41,833 bases of DNA from Ectothiorhodospiraceae bacterium. Its GTDB lineage: Bacteria; Pseudomonadota; Gammaproteobacteria; XJ16; Halofilaceae. How positions within the stretch are numbered: position 1 is the first letter of the stretch; every line of letters begins with the position of its first letter. A model generated the notes under the pieces. That model saw only the letters and a list, made by a program, of their open reading frames with translations. It was not told the DNA's origin and ran no database searches. The stretch spans positions 1 through 41,833 of the forward strand of contig SLKC01000090.1 in NCBI GenBank assembly GCA_007134775.1. The letters are read 5' to 3'. This document shows, in pieces, positions 19,207 through 27,820 of this stretch. A program made the translations under genes and the position numbers.

Positions 19207-19233
19207 AAAAAAGCCCGGACGTGGATCCGGGCT
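19207..19233 (-). terminator. Intrinsic terminator after tRNA-Glu
   Basis: An 8-bp GC-rich stem (19212-19219 with 19226-19233) is followed on the minus strand by six T residues (19207-19212 on the plus strand are A). It lies just beyond the CCA end of the tRNA, so it ends the tRNA transcript before the PLD gene. Confidence 0.9.
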
Positions 19234-19241
19234 ATTTGATG

Positions 19242-19316
19242 TGGCGTCCCCAAGGGGATTCGAACCCCTGTTACCGCCGTGAAAGGGCGGTGTCCTAACC
19301 GCTAGACCATGGGGAC
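19242..19316 (-). tRNA. tRNA-Glu (anticodon TTC), CCA encoded
   Basis: The minus strand gives a full cloverleaf with acceptor arms GTCCCC and GGGGAC. The anticodon stem-loop CCGCCCTTTCACGGCGG carries TTC, read as Glu. The T arm contains GGTTCGAATCC, and the discriminator G precedes an encoded CCA. It is single, with its own promoter and terminator. Confidence 0.97.
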
Positions 19317-19364
19317 AAGTAAACCATTTTGCGCCGACAGGGCCAATGCCGTCGGAACGCGCGT

Positions 19365-19393
19365 AATCTACGCAAGGCGCCTGCCGGTGTCAA
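19365..19393 (-). promoter_or_regulatory. Near-consensus sigma-70 promoter for tRNA-Glu
   Basis: On the minus strand TTGACA (19388-19393) is separated by exactly 17 bases from TAGATT (19365-19370). The predicted start near 19358 is followed by a short leader before the mature tRNA at 19316. The GC-rich stretch right after the -10 resembles the discriminator of stringently controlled stable-RNA promoters. Confidence 0.85.
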
Positions 19394-19421
19394 CGCACCT
19401 GCGCATCTGCCTGCGCTCCGG

Positions 19422-19724
19422 TTACTCGCCCTCGGGGTCGATGAGGTCCTCCTCATCGACTAGCGAGAAATCGTAGGTGTAGCGGATGTTCTCCTCCAGG
19501 TACTGGCCCATCGAATCGGCTGAGCGCAGCCCCTCGTAGATCTCCCGCGGCACCGGTGAATAGACGGTCCGCAGACCCGGCAGGGAGTCGTAGAACTGGA
19601 TCACGAGCTGCTGGGTCTCGGGGTTATACCCGACGCGCCGGATGCTGCGCGATTCCACGTTCTCCATCTGTACATAAACGCGATCGGGCCGGCGGTGGGG
19701 TTCGTGGGCAATCGAATTCTGCAT
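19422..19724 (-). CDS. Small KTSC-domain-type protein
   Basis: The product is about 100 residues (ATG at 19724; an ATG at 19742 is the other plausible start). A GGAGG lies upstream of the 19724 ATG, 11 bases away. The pattern SRSIRRVGYNPETQQLVIQF, then VYSPVPREIYEGLRSADSMGQYL and NIRYTYDF matches the KTSC domain, named from an association with lysyl-tRNA synthetase C-termini and often found as a stand-alone small protein of unknown function. The tail is acidic (EEDLIDPEGE). It is divergent from hpnD. Function is unknown; domain assignment is by recalled pattern. Confidence 0.7.
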   Translation of the reverse strand: MQNSIAHEPHRRPDRVYVQMENVESRSIRRVGYNPETQQLVIQFYDSLPGLRTVYSPVPREIYEGLRSADSMGQYLEENIRYTYDFSLVDEEDLIDPEGE

Positions 19725-19962
19725 CAACGAATACGCCTCCATGAACGTCTTGACCTGGATCGCCGGGAGCGAGACCGATGGCGGGCAATCCGTGGCGCAA
19801 TGGCTCACCGGGATCCCTGGGTGCGGGCATTTTGTCTTATGTGCGAAGCATAACACAGCAAATGCGCCGATGAGACCCGGAATCCCCCCCCACAATCGGT
19901 CCGCGCGGGCGCGGGGCGGAGTCTGGTAAAATCCGCGGCGTATTCACCGCCGCCGGCTCCCA

Positions 19963-20823
19963 ATGACCCCCGATGAATACTGTCAGGAGAAGGCGGCAGC
20001 CAGCGGCTCCAGCTTCTACTACAGCTTCCTCTTCCTGCCGGAGAGGCAGCGCCGCGCCATCACGGCCCTCTACGCCTTCTGCCGCGAGGTCGACGACATT
20101 GTCGATGAGACCTCGGAGCCCGGTGTCGCGCGCATGAAGCTCGCCTGGTGGCGCACCGAGATTGACAAGGTCTTCGACGCCCGCCCCAATCACCCCGTCG
20201 CACGCGCCCTGGCGCCCGCCGTCGAGGAGTTCGGTCTCACGCGCCAGTATTTTCTCGACATCCTGCACGGCATGGAGCTCGATCTCGACCACGAGGGCTT
20301 CGCCAACGCCGACGAACTCGCGAACTATTGCTACTACGCAGCGGCGGCCGTTGGCCTGCTCTCCATCGAGATCTTCGGGTACAAGGAGCCGACCACTCGC
20401 ACCTACGCAGTGGAGATGGGCACGGCCCTGCAGTTGGTGAACATCATCCGCGACGTTCGCGAGGATGCCCGGCGTGGGCGCATCTATCTACCGGTCGATG
20501 AGATGGACGCGCACGGGGTGCGCCCCGACGATCTGCTGAGCGCACCCACATCGGCGGCGCTCCGCCGCGTTCTCGACGCCCAGGCGGAGCGCGCCCGCCA
20601 GCATTACCGGCACGCCCTCGACGTCCTCGCCGCACACGACCGACCGGCGCAGCGGACCGGTCTGATCATGGGGCGTATCTACATGACACTGCTCGAGGAA
20701 ATCGAGCGCGATGGTTTCCGCGTGCTCGAACACCGGGTCGCACTGACCCCGCTGCGCAAGCTCTGGATCGCCTGGCGCTGCGCGCGCGAGGAGCGGCGAC
20801 ACGCGCGCCGTCGGGGTCCATGA
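19963..20823 (+). CDS. hpnD: Presqualene diphosphate synthase HpnD
   Basis: The 286-residue protein belongs to the squalene/phytoene synthase family. Both Asp-rich motifs are present: DDIVDE at 44-49 and the NIIRDVREDARRGR block at 160-173. The N-terminus SGSSFYYSFLFLP and ALYAFCREVDD is the HpnD form. HpnD joins two farnesyl diphosphates into presqualene diphosphate, the first step of the HpnCDE route to squalene. Its stop overlaps the hpnE start (ATGA). A TAAAAT at 19927-19932 could be its -10; no Shine-Dalgarno sequence precedes the ATG. HpnC is not next to it. Confidence 0.93.
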   Translation: MTPDEYCQEKAAASGSSFYYSFLFLPERQRRAITALYAFCREVDDIVDETSEPGVARMKLAWWRTEIDKVFDARPNHPVARALAPAVEEFGLTRQYFLDILHGMELDLDHEGFANADELANYCYYAAAAVGLLSIEIFGYKEPTTRTYAVEMGTALQLVNIIRDVREDARRGRIYLPVDEMDAHGVRPDDLLSAPTSAALRRVLDAQAERARQHYRHALDVLAAHDRPAQRTGLIMGRIYMTLLEEIERDGFRVLEHRVALTPLRKLWIAWRCAREERRHARRRGP

Positions 20824-22127
20824 CCCCCCCGCGGATCGCCGTCATCGGGGCGGGCTGGAGCGGCCTTGCCGCTGCCACGCGCCTGGTCGCAGCCGGGGCC
20901 GAGGTCACGGTCATCGAGGCGGCGGACCGACCGGGTGGGCGGGCGCGCAGCGTCGAGGTCGGCGGCATGCTGCTCGACAACGGGCAGCATATCCTCCTCG
21001 GCGCCTATCGCGAGACGCTGACGGCGATGGAGCGCGTCGGTGCAGATCCGCAACAGCTCTTCCAGCGTATGCCCCTCGACCTGGAGCTGCTCGCCGCGGA
21101 CGGTACGCTGCGTCTGCAACTGCCCCGGGGACCCGCCGCACTCGCCCTGTTCTGGGGGCTGCTTCGTGCCCGGGGTCTGAGCCATCGCGAGCGTCTGCAG
21201 GCACTGACCACCGCACCCGCGCTGCGCAAGCCGCCTCACTCAAGCCAGACCGCCGCGGACTGGCTCGCGGCAACGGGGCAGCCCGCACGCCTGATCCGCA
21301 AGCTGTGGGCTCCCTTGTGCCTGGCGGCCTTGAACACGCCGGTCGCACACGCCTCCGCCGAGGTATTCGCCCGCACGCTGGCCATCGCCTTCGCCGCGCG
21401 CGGCAGCAGCGATCTCCTCCTCCCGCGGTGTGATCTGGGCGCGGTCTTTCCCGCCCCGGCGCTCTCCTGGCTGCAATCGCGAGGGTGCGACGTCCGCCTG
21501 CACACCCGTGTGCGCGGGCTGGAGCCTACGTCGGGGTCCTGGCGCCTCGATCTGGGACGCACGGGGACGATCGAGGCTGAGCACGTCATCGTGGCGACAG
21601 AGGCGCGAGCCGCCGCGCGCCTGCTGTCATCGCTGCCCGCTGCAGCGGCCAGGGCGCTTGCAGAGCGCATCGACCGGATCGCCGTTGAGCCGATCACGAC
21701 CGTCTGGCTCGAGGCGCCTGCGCGCCCAGAGGACGCGCGCGTGATGCAGGGCCGTCTGGACGGGCCGGCGCAGTGGGTCTTCGATCGCCGCATCAGCGGT
21801 CAGCCCGGCGTACGCGCGGCCGTGATCAGCGCGGGCGGGTCCCACATGGAGTGGCCCCGTGCCACCGTCGCGGATCACGTCGCACACCAGCTTGCCGAAG
21901 CTGGACGCCTACCCCAGCCAATCGGCATTATTCGAGAGAGGCGCGCGACCTTTGCGGCGACGCCGGCAACGGAGGCGCTGCGTCCCGTCTGCGATGGGCC
22001 CTTGCGCGGCCTCTGGTTGGGCGGCGACTATGTTGCCAACGGCCTGCCGGCCACGCTGGAAGGCGCTGTGCGTAATGGGCACCGTTGCGCGGCCAACATC
22101 CTGGGGCCCCGAAGGGAGGCGGCATGA
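20820..22127 (+). CDS. hpnE: Hydroxysqualene dehydroxylase HpnE
   Basis: The 435-residue FAD enzyme has the dinucleotide-binding motif IGAGWSGLAAATRL near residues 8-21 and the DNGQHILLGAY motif characteristic of HpnE-type oxidoreductases, with a C-terminal LWLGGDYVANGLPATLEGAV flavin-binding tail. HpnE reduces hydroxysqualene to squalene. It is coupled to hpnD at the start and to the following SDR at the end, both by ATGA overlaps. I see no hopanoid cyclase or HpnC in the window. Confidence 0.92.
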   Translation: MTPPRIAVIGAGWSGLAAATRLVAAGAEVTVIEAADRPGGRARSVEVGGMLLDNGQHILLGAYRETLTAMERVGADPQQLFQRMPLDLELLAADGTLRLQLPRGPAALALFWGLLRARGLSHRERLQALTTAPALRKPPHSSQTAADWLAATGQPARLIRKLWAPLCLAALNTPVAHASAEVFARTLAIAFAARGSSDLLLPRCDLGAVFPAPALSWLQSRGCDVRLHTRVRGLEPTSGSWRLDLGRTGTIEAEHVIVATEARAAARLLSSLPAAAARALAERIDRIAVEPITTVWLEAPARPEDARVMQGRLDGPAQWVFDRRISGQPGVRAAVISAGGSHMEWPRATVADHVAHQLAEAGRLPQPIGIIRERRATFAATPATEALRPVCDGPLRGLWLGGDYVANGLPATLEGAVRNGHRCAANILGPRREAA

Positions 22128-22834
22128 CCACCCCATTCACACCTGAGCAGCCCGATCTGCACGGGCGAACCGTACTGATCACGGGAGCGGGCGCCGGACT
22201 CGGGGCGGCAACGGCGCGCGCGGCCGGGGCGGCGGGCGCCGAAGTCATCCTGCTCGGGCGCAGTGTGCGCAAGCTCGAGACGGTCTACGATGCGATTCTC
22301 GACGCGGGTGGGCCCGACCCGGGAATCGTGCCCATGGACCTCGAGGGCGCGAGCCCCGACGACTATCTCGACATTGCCGATCGCATCGAGGCCCAGTGCG
22401 GCCGCCTTCATGCCCTGGTCCACAATGCGGCCATCACCGGTCCGATCACGCCGATCGAGCACTATTCGCCACTCGAATGGATGCGAGTCATGCAGGTCAA
22501 CCTGCATGCGCCGATGTTATTGACGCAGGCCTGTCTGCCCCTGCTGCGCCACGAACACGGCCCCCGGCTCCTCTTCATCGGCGATCAGCGGGTACAGCCG
22601 AACTGGGGCGCCTACGGGGTTTCCAAGGCGGGCGTCGAGGCCCTGGCGTCAATCCTGGAACAGGAACTGGCCGGGCGCCTGCCCATTGCCGTCGAGGTGG
22701 TCCATCCCGGAGCGATGCGAACCGATCTCCGCGCCCAGGCTTTTCCGGGCGAGCTTCCCTCCGAGGTGCCGGCGGTCCTCCCCGCTGCCGAACGGGTCGT
22801 CCAGCGCCTCGCCGGTCCCCTGCCAGCAGGCTAA
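22124..22834 (+). CDS. YciK-like short-chain dehydrogenase with altered catalytic site
   Basis: The 236-residue protein has the NAD(P)-binding TGAGAGLG (20-27), the NAA motif near 101-103, and the Y164-xxx-K168 pair (WGAYGVSK). It resembles E. coli YciK through WGAY, the PGAMRTDLRAQAFP segment and the overall order. The usual catalytic Ser about 13 residues before the Tyr is absent: the loop reads FIGDQRVQPN and looks about three residues shorter than in YciK. The start ATG has a strong AGGGAGG site and overlaps hpnE, so it is co-translated with the squalene genes. Substrate unknown. A TTG 39 bases upstream is not needed. Confidence 0.85.
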   Translation: MTTPFTPEQPDLHGRTVLITGAGAGLGAATARAAGAAGAEVILLGRSVRKLETVYDAILDAGGPDPGIVPMDLEGASPDDYLDIADRIEAQCGRLHALVHNAAITGPITPIEHYSPLEWMRVMQVNLHAPMLLTQACLPLLRHEHGPRLLFIGDQRVQPNWGAYGVSKAGVEALASILEQELAGRLPIAVEVVHPGAMRTDLRAQAFPGELPSEVPAVLPAAERVVQRLAGPLPAG

Positions 22835-22856
22835 GGCCCGAGTCCCGTTGTCCGGG

Positions 22857-23768
22857 TCAAACGGCGCGATCTGTACGGCGGCTCAGCGCGGGCGCATCCA
22901 GCACGAAGATGCCCGCGTCGCCGCTCGCCAGTTCGGGCCAGATCAAGGGGAGATCGGGCCACTGGGCCTCGACCGTGGCCCCGCTCCCCCCGGTCTCCAC
23001 GACCAGCAGGCCGTCCGGCGTGAGATGCGCCGCCGCCCCCGCAAGAATCCGATCGACAATGTCACAGCCCCGATCGCCACCGGCAAGGGCCGCCGCAGGC
23101 TCATGGCGGTATTCGGCCGGCAGGGCCGCCATGCGCTCGCTGTCGACATAGGGTGGATTCGCGACAATGAGATCGTAGCGCTCGCCTTCCAGCCCTGCGT
23201 AGACATCGGCCTGCCGCAGCTGTACTCGCTCCCCCAAGCCGTGAGCCGCGACGTTCTCGCGGGCGAGCGCAAGCGCTTCCGGGTCGATATCCGTCGCATC
23301 CACGACTGCCTCGGGAAAGGCGCAGGCGCAGGCGACCGCGATGCATCCGCTCCCCGTGCCGATATCCAGGATCCGCGTTACATTGCCCGCGCGCAGCCAG
23401 GGCGCAAAGCGCTGAGCGATCATCTCCGCAAGCGGCGAGCGCGGAACCAGCACCCGCTCATCCACGCGAAACGCCAACCCGGCAAACCAGGCACGACCGG
23501 TGAGATAGGCCAGCGGCTGGCGCGTCGTGATCCGCCGTACGAGCAGCTCACGGACCGCAACGAGATCGTCGGCGGATACGGGCGCATAGACATCTTCGAC
23601 CGGCTCGACTGGCGAATGCCCGAGGGCCTCAAGCACGAGCCAGGCCGCCTCGTCGCGGGCGTTGTCCGTGCCGTGCCCGTATGCCAGGTCAGCCCCGTCC
23701 AGCCTCTGCTCGACGGCCTGGACGAGTTCGAGCAGCGTCGATGCATGCAGGTCGATATCCGCGCTCAC
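22857..23768 (-). CDS. prmB: Ribosomal protein uL3 glutamine N5-methyltransferase
   Basis: The 303-residue enzyme methylates a Gln of ribosomal protein L3 using SAM. The SAM-binding motif ILDIGTGSGCIAVACA and the catalytic NPPY motif (IVANPPYVDSE) are present, after an N-terminal helical domain containing RRITTRQPLAYLTGRAWFAG and PRSPL. PRSPL supports PrmB over PrmC; PrmC was the alternative considered. The start is GTG at 23766-23768 with a GGAGG six bases upstream; the longer open frame overlaps the promoter region of the next gene. It converges on the SDR gene. Confidence 0.92.
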   Translation of the reverse strand: MSADIDLHASTLLELVQAVEQRLDGADLAYGHGTDNARDEAAWLVLEALGHSPVEPVEDVYAPVSADDLVAVRELLVRRITTRQPLAYLTGRAWFAGLAFRVDERVLVPRSPLAEMIAQRFAPWLRAGNVTRILDIGTGSGCIAVACACAFPEAVVDATDIDPEALALARENVAAHGLGERVQLRQADVYAGLEGERYDLIVANPPYVDSERMAALPAEYRHEPAAALAGGDRGCDIVDRILAGAAAHLTPDGLLVVETGGSGATVEAQWPDLPLIWPELASGDAGIFVLDAPALSRRTDRAV

Positions 23769-23847
23769 GCGCCGCCTCCATCCAGATTTCCGCAGCGAGG
23801 GCCGGGCGCGATGCCCGGGAGGCGGGACGGCGGCGCCCCGCCTCGCG

Positions 23848-23853
23848 TATAAT
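23848..23853 (+). promoter_or_regulatory. TATAAT -10 element before the PCuAC-like gene
   Basis: A perfect TATAAT lies 52 bases upstream of the ATG at 23906, with a GGAG ribosome site near the start codon. No good -35 is seen at 17 bases, so an activator or an extended -10 type promoter is possible. Confidence 0.55.
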
Positions 23854-23905
23854 AAGATAAAAGGTCCTATTCTACCCGGATGCAACCCTGTCTGGAGAAT
23901 TGCTG

Positions 23906-24364
23906 ATGTCTCTGCCCGCGCGCCTGTTGGCCGGTGCCCTGCTCTCGGTGATTGCCACGACCGTCCATGCCCTCGACGTACACAATGCCCGCACACCGTC
24001 GGCACCGGAGGGCGCCTCGCTGATGGCCGGCTACATGGAGCTGCACCATTATGGCAGCAACAGCGTCAGCGTGACGGCCATCAGCAGCCCGCAATTCGAG
24101 TCCATCGAGATCTACGATCGTGTCATCGAAGATGGCATGACCGAACTGCGCATGGTCGACGAGATCGTGGTCGATTCGGGCCAGCCCGTCGAACTCGTAC
24201 CGCGGGGCAAACACCTGGTCCTGCATGGCCCCACAGAGGCGTTCTCCCAGGGAGACCGCATCACGCTGGAGCTGGAGACGACCGAAGGCAGCGTGGAAGC
24301 CGAGATGCGCGTCGTCGATGGCGAGACTTTCGGGCACGACGACGCGGCCGAACACGGTTATTGA
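23906..24364 (+). CDS. PCuAC-like periplasmic protein with degenerate copper motif
   Basis: The 152-residue protein has a Sec signal peptide (cleavage near residue 23, HA-LDV) and a PCuAC/CopC-like beta fold: GYMELHHYG, then GKHLVLHGPTEAFSQGD. The family's copper motif spacing H-X10-M-X21-H-X-M is exactly preserved, but the residues are Y70, L81, H103 and V105, so only one of four ligands is left. PCuAC proteins carry copper to cytochrome oxidase; this copy probably no longer binds copper in the usual way. The ATG has GGAG eight bases upstream. psd begins 25 bases later. Confidence 0.8.
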   Translation: MSLPARLLAGALLSVIATTVHALDVHNARTPSAPEGASLMAGYMELHHYGSNSVSVTAISSPQFESIEIYDRVIEDGMTELRMVDEIVVDSGQPVELVPRGKHLVLHGPTEAFSQGDRITLELETTEGSVEAEMRVVDGETFGHDDAAEHGY

Positions 24365-24389
24365 ACCGGATCGCCAAGCCGCCAGCGCC

Positions 24390-25232
24390 GTGATCGATCC
24401 ACGCCTGTGGCTGCTGCGCCTGCTGCCACACCATGCGATCTCGCGCCTGACCTTCTGGCTCGCCCGGCGCCGGACCCGACTCAAGGCGCCGCTGGTACGC
24501 TGGTTCATCCGTCGCTACGGTGTCGATATGGGAGAAGCGGCGGAGCCGGATCCAGCCGCCTACGCCAGCTTCAACGGGTTCTTCACCCGGGCACTGAGAC
24601 CGGGCGCGCGCCCGCTGACCGGAACGGATACCACCCTTATTGCGCCTGTTGATGGTCGTATCTCCCAGGCGGGCGCGATCCGCGCGGGAACGCTGTTCCA
24701 GGCCAAGGGCATCGATTACGCCGCAGCCGATCTGCTCGGTAGCCTCGAGGCGTTCGCACCCTTTCACAGCGGCAGTTTCGCCACGCTCTACCTCGCCCCC
24801 GGTGACTACCACCGCATCCACATGCCGCTCGCGGGCACATTGCGCCACATGACCTATGTGCCCGGACGGCTGTTCTCCGTTGCCCCCTGGACCGTGCGCA
24901 GTGTCCCTGGCCTGTTCACCCGCAACGAGCGCGTCTGCGCCCACTTCGACACCCCCTACGGTCGCCTGGCGATGGTGCTCGTCGGGGCAATCAATGTCGC
25001 GGCGATCGAAACAGTCTGGGCTGGCCTGATCACGCCACCGCGGGGCCGGCAGATCGTGGAGATACCCTACACCGGCCAGGCCGCGGTGACACTCCCCCGT
25101 GGCGCCGAGATGGGGCGTTTCAACATGGGCTCGACCGTCATCCTGCTCCTTGAGCGCAACGTCGCTTGGTCGCCGGGCACGGCACCCGGCGAGCGGGTTC
25201 GCATGGGCAACGCGCTCGCCCACCTCGACTGA
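24390..25232 (+). CDS. psd: Phosphatidylserine decarboxylase proenzyme
   Basis: The 280-residue inner-membrane-associated enzyme makes phosphatidylethanolamine. PADG-type segment APVDGRISQAG, LSPxDYHR-type YLAPGDYHRIHMP, and FARNER-type FTRNERV are all present. The self-cleavage and pyruvoyl site reads MGST at about 246-249 instead of LGST, with Ser248 becoming the pyruvoyl group; the alpha chain would be about 33 residues. The start is taken as GTG 24390, which gives a normal N-terminus; the ribosome site is weak, so translation may depend on the upstream gene. It ends three bases before the convergent glycosyltransferase gene. Confidence 0.94.
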   Translation: MIDPRLWLLRLLPHHAISRLTFWLARRRTRLKAPLVRWFIRRYGVDMGEAAEPDPAAYASFNGFFTRALRPGARPLTGTDTTLIAPVDGRISQAGAIRAGTLFQAKGIDYAAADLLGSLEAFAPFHSGSFATLYLAPGDYHRIHMPLAGTLRHMTYVPGRLFSVAPWTVRSVPGLFTRNERVCAHFDTPYGRLAMVLVGAINVAAIETVWAGLITPPRGRQIVEIPYTGQAAVTLPRGAEMGRFNMGSTVILLLERNVAWSPGTAPGERVRMGNALAHLD

Positions 25233-25235
25233 CCG

Positions 25236-25874
25236 CTACGAGCCCTCGCGCAGGGCCGCAACTCGCGAGCGCCAGGCCGGCGACAGCGTGGCCAGCCGAT
25301 CCAGATCAGCGGGCACATCGACATCGGGCAGGGCAGGGAGTTCATGCCAGCGCCAGCCGAGGGCGAGGAGTCGCTCACGGGTCGCCTGCAGCACAGTCTC
25401 GGTGCCCCAGGGAATGCCGTCGAACAGCGCGGCGGGCGGATCGTGCATACCCAACAACACGTAGCCGCCGTCGAGTGCGGGCACGACCACTGCATCATTG
25501 CGTGCTAGGGCAGCCGCCGCTGCGGCGATCACCGCGGGCATGAGCGCGGGGCAGTCCGTGCCGATCACGATCGCGGGTCCACCGTCGCCCGCGGCGAGTG
25601 CTGCGTGCATGCGCTCACCGAGATCCCTGCCCGACTGTGTGCGCCGCACTACGGCGTGATCCGCAGCCACTTTGGCGAGAAGGCCGGTCGAATCGTCCCC
25701 GGCCGCCCACAACTCGACCGGCCCGACGCCCGCCGCCACGGCGCGTTGCACCGTGTCCGGCACCAGTTCGGCCTGCAACCGCGCGGCCCCGTCTGCGCCC
25801 AGTGCCGGGATGAGCCGCGTCTTCGCCTCCCCGGGGACGGGCGCACGGCAGAAGACGAGGATGCGCGCCTTCAT
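25236..25874 (-). CDS. TIGR04282-type glycosyltransferase-like protein
   Basis: The 212-residue protein has the conserved pattern VFCRAPVPGEAKTRLIPALG at the N-terminus, GTDCPALMPAVI, and a VVPALDGGYVLLG segment with the DGGY motif. This family is nearly always beside the arsenosugar-type radical SAM protein and a second glycosyltransferase, as seen here. The chosen ATG (25874) overlaps the stop of the upstream gene by four bases (ATGA); a longer frame to 25988 shadows that gene. Donor and acceptor are not established by sequence. Confidence 0.85.
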   Translation of the reverse strand: MKARILVFCRAPVPGEAKTRLIPALGADGAARLQAELVPDTVQRAVAAGVGPVELWAAGDDSTGLLAKVAADHAVVRRTQSGRDLGERMHAALAAGDGGPAIVIGTDCPALMPAVIAAAAAALARNDAVVVPALDGGYVLLGMHDPPAALFDGIPWGTETVLQATRERLLALGWRWHELPALPDVDVPADLDRLATLSPAWRSRVAALREGS

Positions 25875-26641
25875 GTCCGCCGTCGCTGGTAGCGCAGAGC
25901 AAGCGCGGTGGGCTCCACGCCGCGCCAATACGCGAAACGCAGACGCCACATCAGCAGGATCGTGCGCCAGGCGCCACCTTCCTGCCACCGCCTGGCGGAA
26001 GTGGTGAGGCCCACGGGCAGGCAGCAGGGGCGCGCCCGCGCCCGCAGCTGCGCACTGATTGCGACATCCTCCATCAGGGGCTGTTCGGGAAACCCACCGA
26101 TCTCGTCAAAGACCCGTCGTTGCACGAAGACGCCCTGATCGCCCGTGGCGATCCCGGTCAACCGCGAGCGCAGATTCATCAATCGCGCCGTGAGCCGCAG
26201 CAGCGGGCGCTGGGAATCGAGGCGCACACCGAAACGCCCCCAGACGAGTTCGGGCCGGTTCTGCGCGGCGAGTAGCGCCGCAATCGCCTGCGCATCGACG
26301 CTCGTATCAGCGTGGAGGAACCAGAGCAGCTCGCCACGGGCATGCCGGGCGCCGGCATTCATCTGGTGGGCCCGCCCGCGCGCGGCGACAACGACGCGAT
26401 CGGCATGCGCACGCGCGACGGCAACGGTCTCGTCACCGCTACCGCCATCGACGACGATGACCTCACCGCCCCACTCACGCAGCGGCTCAAGGCTGCGCAG
26501 CATCGAGCCGATGCCGGCGGCTTCGTCGAGGGCGGGCACGATCGCGGAGACGGGCACGGCGTCATTGGCCCCGGACGGTGGCAGCCCGCCGGCCCTACCT
26601 CCTGCCACCAGCCGCCCACGCTCACCGTGCATTCGGCCCAT
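25871..26641 (-). CDS. TIGR04283-type glycosyltransferase (GT2 fold)
   Basis: The protein (256 residues from ATG 26641) has the GT2 start VSAIVPALDEA near residue 31, the DGGSGDET motif, HAD for the DxD-like element, and a LMEDV acidic segment. It is the partner of TIGR04282 and ArsS in arsenosugar-type clusters. The N-terminus of about 30 residues before the GT domain is poorly supported: ATG at 26632 and a later start are also possible. It is five bases behind the arsS stop, hence likely in one operon. Confidence 0.82.
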   Translation of the reverse strand: MGRMHGERGRLVAGGRAGGLPPSGANDAVPVSAIVPALDEAAGIGSMLRSLEPLREWGGEVIVVDGGSGDETVAVARAHADRVVVAARGRAHQMNAGARHARGELLWFLHADTSVDAQAIAALLAAQNRPELVWGRFGVRLDSQRPLLRLTARLMNLRSRLTGIATGDQGVFVQRRVFDEIGGFPEQPLMEDVAISAQLRARARPCCLPVGLTTSARRWQEGGAWRTILLMWRLRFAYWRGVEPTALALRYQRRRT

Positions 26642-26646
26642 TCAGG

Positions 26647-27669
<1,023 letters not shown>

Positions 27670-27748
27670 AGCATCATCCAGCGTGGCAAGGGACTGACCG
27701 GCCCTTCATCGGCGCCGACCCGAGCGGATATTGCCTGCACACCGGCTT

Positions 27749-27808
27749 TACGGCCATCCGGGCAATCACGAATGGCCGTACCCCAGCCACACCGCGGCAG
27801 CTGGGGTA
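27749..27808 (-). terminator. Two adjacent hairpins after htpG
   Basis: Two 9-bp perfect stems lie downstream of htpG: 27749-27757 with 27772-27780, and 27779-27787 with 27800-27808. They share two bases, so they compete at the junction. No T tract follows, but the location is right for an htpG 3' end or a processing site before arsS. Confidence 0.45.
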
Positions 27809-27820
27809 CGGGCACCGGCC

